Of a stretch of 7,251 nt of DNA, positions 5,971 through 7,251 are shown piece by piece (the first letter of the stretch is position 1; every line of letters begins with the position of its first letter). Position numbers and translations under genes: made by a program. Location of the stretch: contig VBAU01000026.1 of assembly GCA_005883855.1 (NCBI GenBank), positions 2,812 through 10,062 of the forward strand, given 5' to 3'. The notes below the pieces were generated by a model, which was not told where the DNA came from, did no database searches, and saw only the letters and a list, made by a program, of their open reading frames with translations. The stretch is from Bacteroidota bacterium (lineage in GTDB: Bacteria > Bacteroidota > Bacteroidia > Chitinophagales > Chitinophagaceae).

Positions 5971-6034
5971 AATTGTAAAGCCAAATAAACCTATAATCCA
6001 ATAAACTTTATCTTAGGTGTGTAATTAAGCCGAT

Positions 6035-7251
6035 ATGCTCAACGTTCAGCAAATTGTATTCATTCTGCTCGTGGTTGCTTCCATTTTGTTTTTTGCAAGA
6101 AATGTAAAAAAAATCAGGAGGAACATTTTGCTGGGACGTGATGAAGATTATACCGATCGCCCCGCTGAGCGCTGGAAAAATGTATTGCTGCTCGCATTCG
6201 GTCAAAAGAAAATGTTTCGTAACCCGCTGGTTGCTGTCATGCATTTTTTTATTTATGCAGGATTTATCATCATTAATTTCGAAGTCCTTGAAATTGTCCT
6301 GGATGGCGGCCTTGGCAAACACCGTTTGTTTGCTAATGCCCTCGGCGGCTTCTACACCTTTTTAATCGACGCTTTCGAAATCCTGGCTGTACTTGTGTTT
6401 CTTGCCTGCGTGATTTTTCTTGTCCGCAGAAATATTCTAAAACTACGGCGATTCAGAAGTCATGATCTCGATGGATGGCCCAGGAGTGACGCGAACTACA
6501 TTTTGATCACGGAAATCTTGTTGATGACTTTCTTTCTAACGATGAATACAACCGACCGGGCCTTGCAGCTTCGGGGTTATGAAAATTATCATGATGTTGG
6601 AAACTTTTTCATCAGCGGATTTCTCTCCTCGCCGTTAGCGTCAGCGCCGACGTCAACATTGGTAACCGTTGAACGAACCTGCTGGTGGCTGCACATAACA
6701 ATCATCTTTGCTTTTTTGAATTATCTGCCCTACTCGAAACATCTGCACATCCTGCTTGCCTTTCCCAATGCATACTACACACGACTGGAGCCTAAAGGGA
6801 TGATGAAAAACATGCCTGCCGTTCAAAAAGAAGTGCTATATGCCATGCAACCTGAAACGGTACCAACTGATGCAGCGCCCCCCGCGAAATTCGGTGCCAA
6901 AGATGTTTTTGACCTCAGCTGGAGAAATTTGCTGGACGCCTATAGCTGTACCGAATGCGGAAGATGTACGGAGGCCTGCCCGGCGAACATCACGGGCAAG
7001 TTGTTATCCCCAAGAAAAATCATGATGGACACGCGAGATAGAATGGAGGAGATTGGAAGAAACATTGACAAGAAAGAAGAATTCAAAGATGACGGTAAAA
7101 ATCTCTTTACCTACATAACTGTCGAAGAATTGCGCGCATGCACTTCATGCCAGGCCTGTGTAGAAGAATGCCCCGTTTCCATTTCACCCTTAGAAATTAT
7201 TTTGGAGCTACGCCGGTCACTCATCATGGAAGACAGCAATGCGCCTCAGGA
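6035..7251 (+). CDS. Membrane-bound 4Fe-4S dicluster protein, heterodisulfide reductase-like (runs off right edge)
   Basis: 405 codons are in the window with no stop. The N-terminal half is membrane-embedded, with hydrophobic segments at about 5-21, 65-90, 105-130, 155-172 and 218-242. His70, His220, His236 and His238 within or beside these segments are candidate haem b ligands, as in NarI/HdrE-type cytochrome domains. The C-terminal half carries two ferredoxin-type motifs, CTECGRCTEACP (Cys305, 308, 311, 315) and CTSCQACVEECP (Cys369, 372, 375, 379), for two 4Fe-4S clusters. The layout is that of a fused HdrE/HdrC-like subunit that moves electrons between the quinone pool and a partner. In Bacteroidota, from memory, the next gene usually encodes an Fe-S protein with CCG domains (HdrB/GlcF-like), which here would lie beyond the window. 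The ATG at 6035 is the first after an in-frame TAA at 6026-6028. The electron donor and acceptor are not known. The gene is divergent from the phosphoribosyltransferase. Confidence 0.85.
   Translation, partial: MLNVQQIVFILLVVASILFFARNVKKIRRNILLGRDEDYTDRPAERWKNVLLLAFGQKKMFRNPLVAVMHFFIYAGFIIINFEVLEIVLDGGLGKHRLFANALGGFYTFLIDAFEILAVLVFLACVIFLVRRNILKLRRFRSHDLDGWPRSDANYILITEILLMTFFLTMNTTDRALQLRGYENYHDVGNFFISGFLSSPLASAPTSTLVTVERTCWWLHITIIFAFLNYLPYSKHLHILLAFPNAYYTRLEPKGMMKNMPAVQKEVLYAMQPETVPTDAAPPAKFGAKDVFDLSWRNLLDAYSCTECGRCTEACPANITGKLLSPRKIMMDTRDRMEEIGRNIDKKEEFKDDGKNLFTYITVEELRACTSCQACVEECPVSISPLEIILELRRSLIMEDSNAPQ

Noticed and set aside
5945..6001. An upstream ATG at 6001 as start of the phosphoribosyltransferase
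   Set aside because: The 19 extra residues (MDYRFIWLYNLVLFPAINI) are hydrophobic, are not found in PyrR-like proteins, and overlap a promoter-like element; the ATG at 5944 fits the family.
6008..6322. A minus-strand frame of 104 codons
   Set aside because: It lies almost entirely antisense to the start of the iron-sulfur protein gene, whose translation is clearly real.
1..7251. Mobile elements, CRISPR arrays, tRNA genes, toxin-antitoxin pairs or defence systems
   Set aside because: I looked for transposase or integrase motifs, regularly spaced repeats, tRNA-like folds and pairs of small overlapping genes and saw none.

Overview
The window looks like ordinary chromosome from a member of the Bacteroidota, most likely a Cytophagia- or Chitinophagia-type organism. 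The evidence is the set of proteins, which have a strongly Bacteroidota flavour (a 576-residue phospho-sugar mutase, a DUF2279 protein, a two-cluster iron-sulfur membrane protein), the weak or absent Shine-Dalgarno sequences, and AT-rich upstream regions with several matches to the Bacteroidota -7 promoter element (TAnnTTTG). No tRNA, rRNA, CRISPR array, insertion sequence or phage gene was seen, and codon use looks even throughout, so there is no sign of recent transfer.

Layout from left to right: the 5' part of a protein-L-isoaspartate methyltransferase gene (pcm, minus strand, running off the left edge); a 328-base gap holding several small inverted repeats, including an intrinsic-terminator-like hairpin on the plus strand that follows no visible gene; an integral membrane methyltransferase of the NnrU/ICMT type (plus); a complete phosphoglucomutase/phosphomannomutase (minus, convergent with the methyltransferase); a divergent DUF2279 exported protein (plus) with an unclear start; a trypsin-like serine protease lipoprotein (minus, convergent with DUF2279, 22 bases between stops); a PyrR-like phosphoribosyltransferase (minus, upstream of the protease on the same strand); and, divergent from it, the first 405 codons of a membrane-bound heterodisulfide-reductase-like protein with two 4Fe-4S clusters (plus, running off the right edge).

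The genes do not form one evident pathway. They are single housekeeping or envelope genes in alternating orientation: protein repair, sugar-phosphate interconversion, nucleobase salvage or its control, envelope proteolysis, and membrane electron transfer. No convincing new multi-gene system is visible. The points most worth a second look are the orphan terminator with an upstream promoter-like element (possible small RNA or leader), the PyrR-like protein that seems to lack the RNA-contacting residues of attenuator PyrR, the large insertion in the protease domain, and the overlapping 48-codon reading frame at the DUF2279 start.
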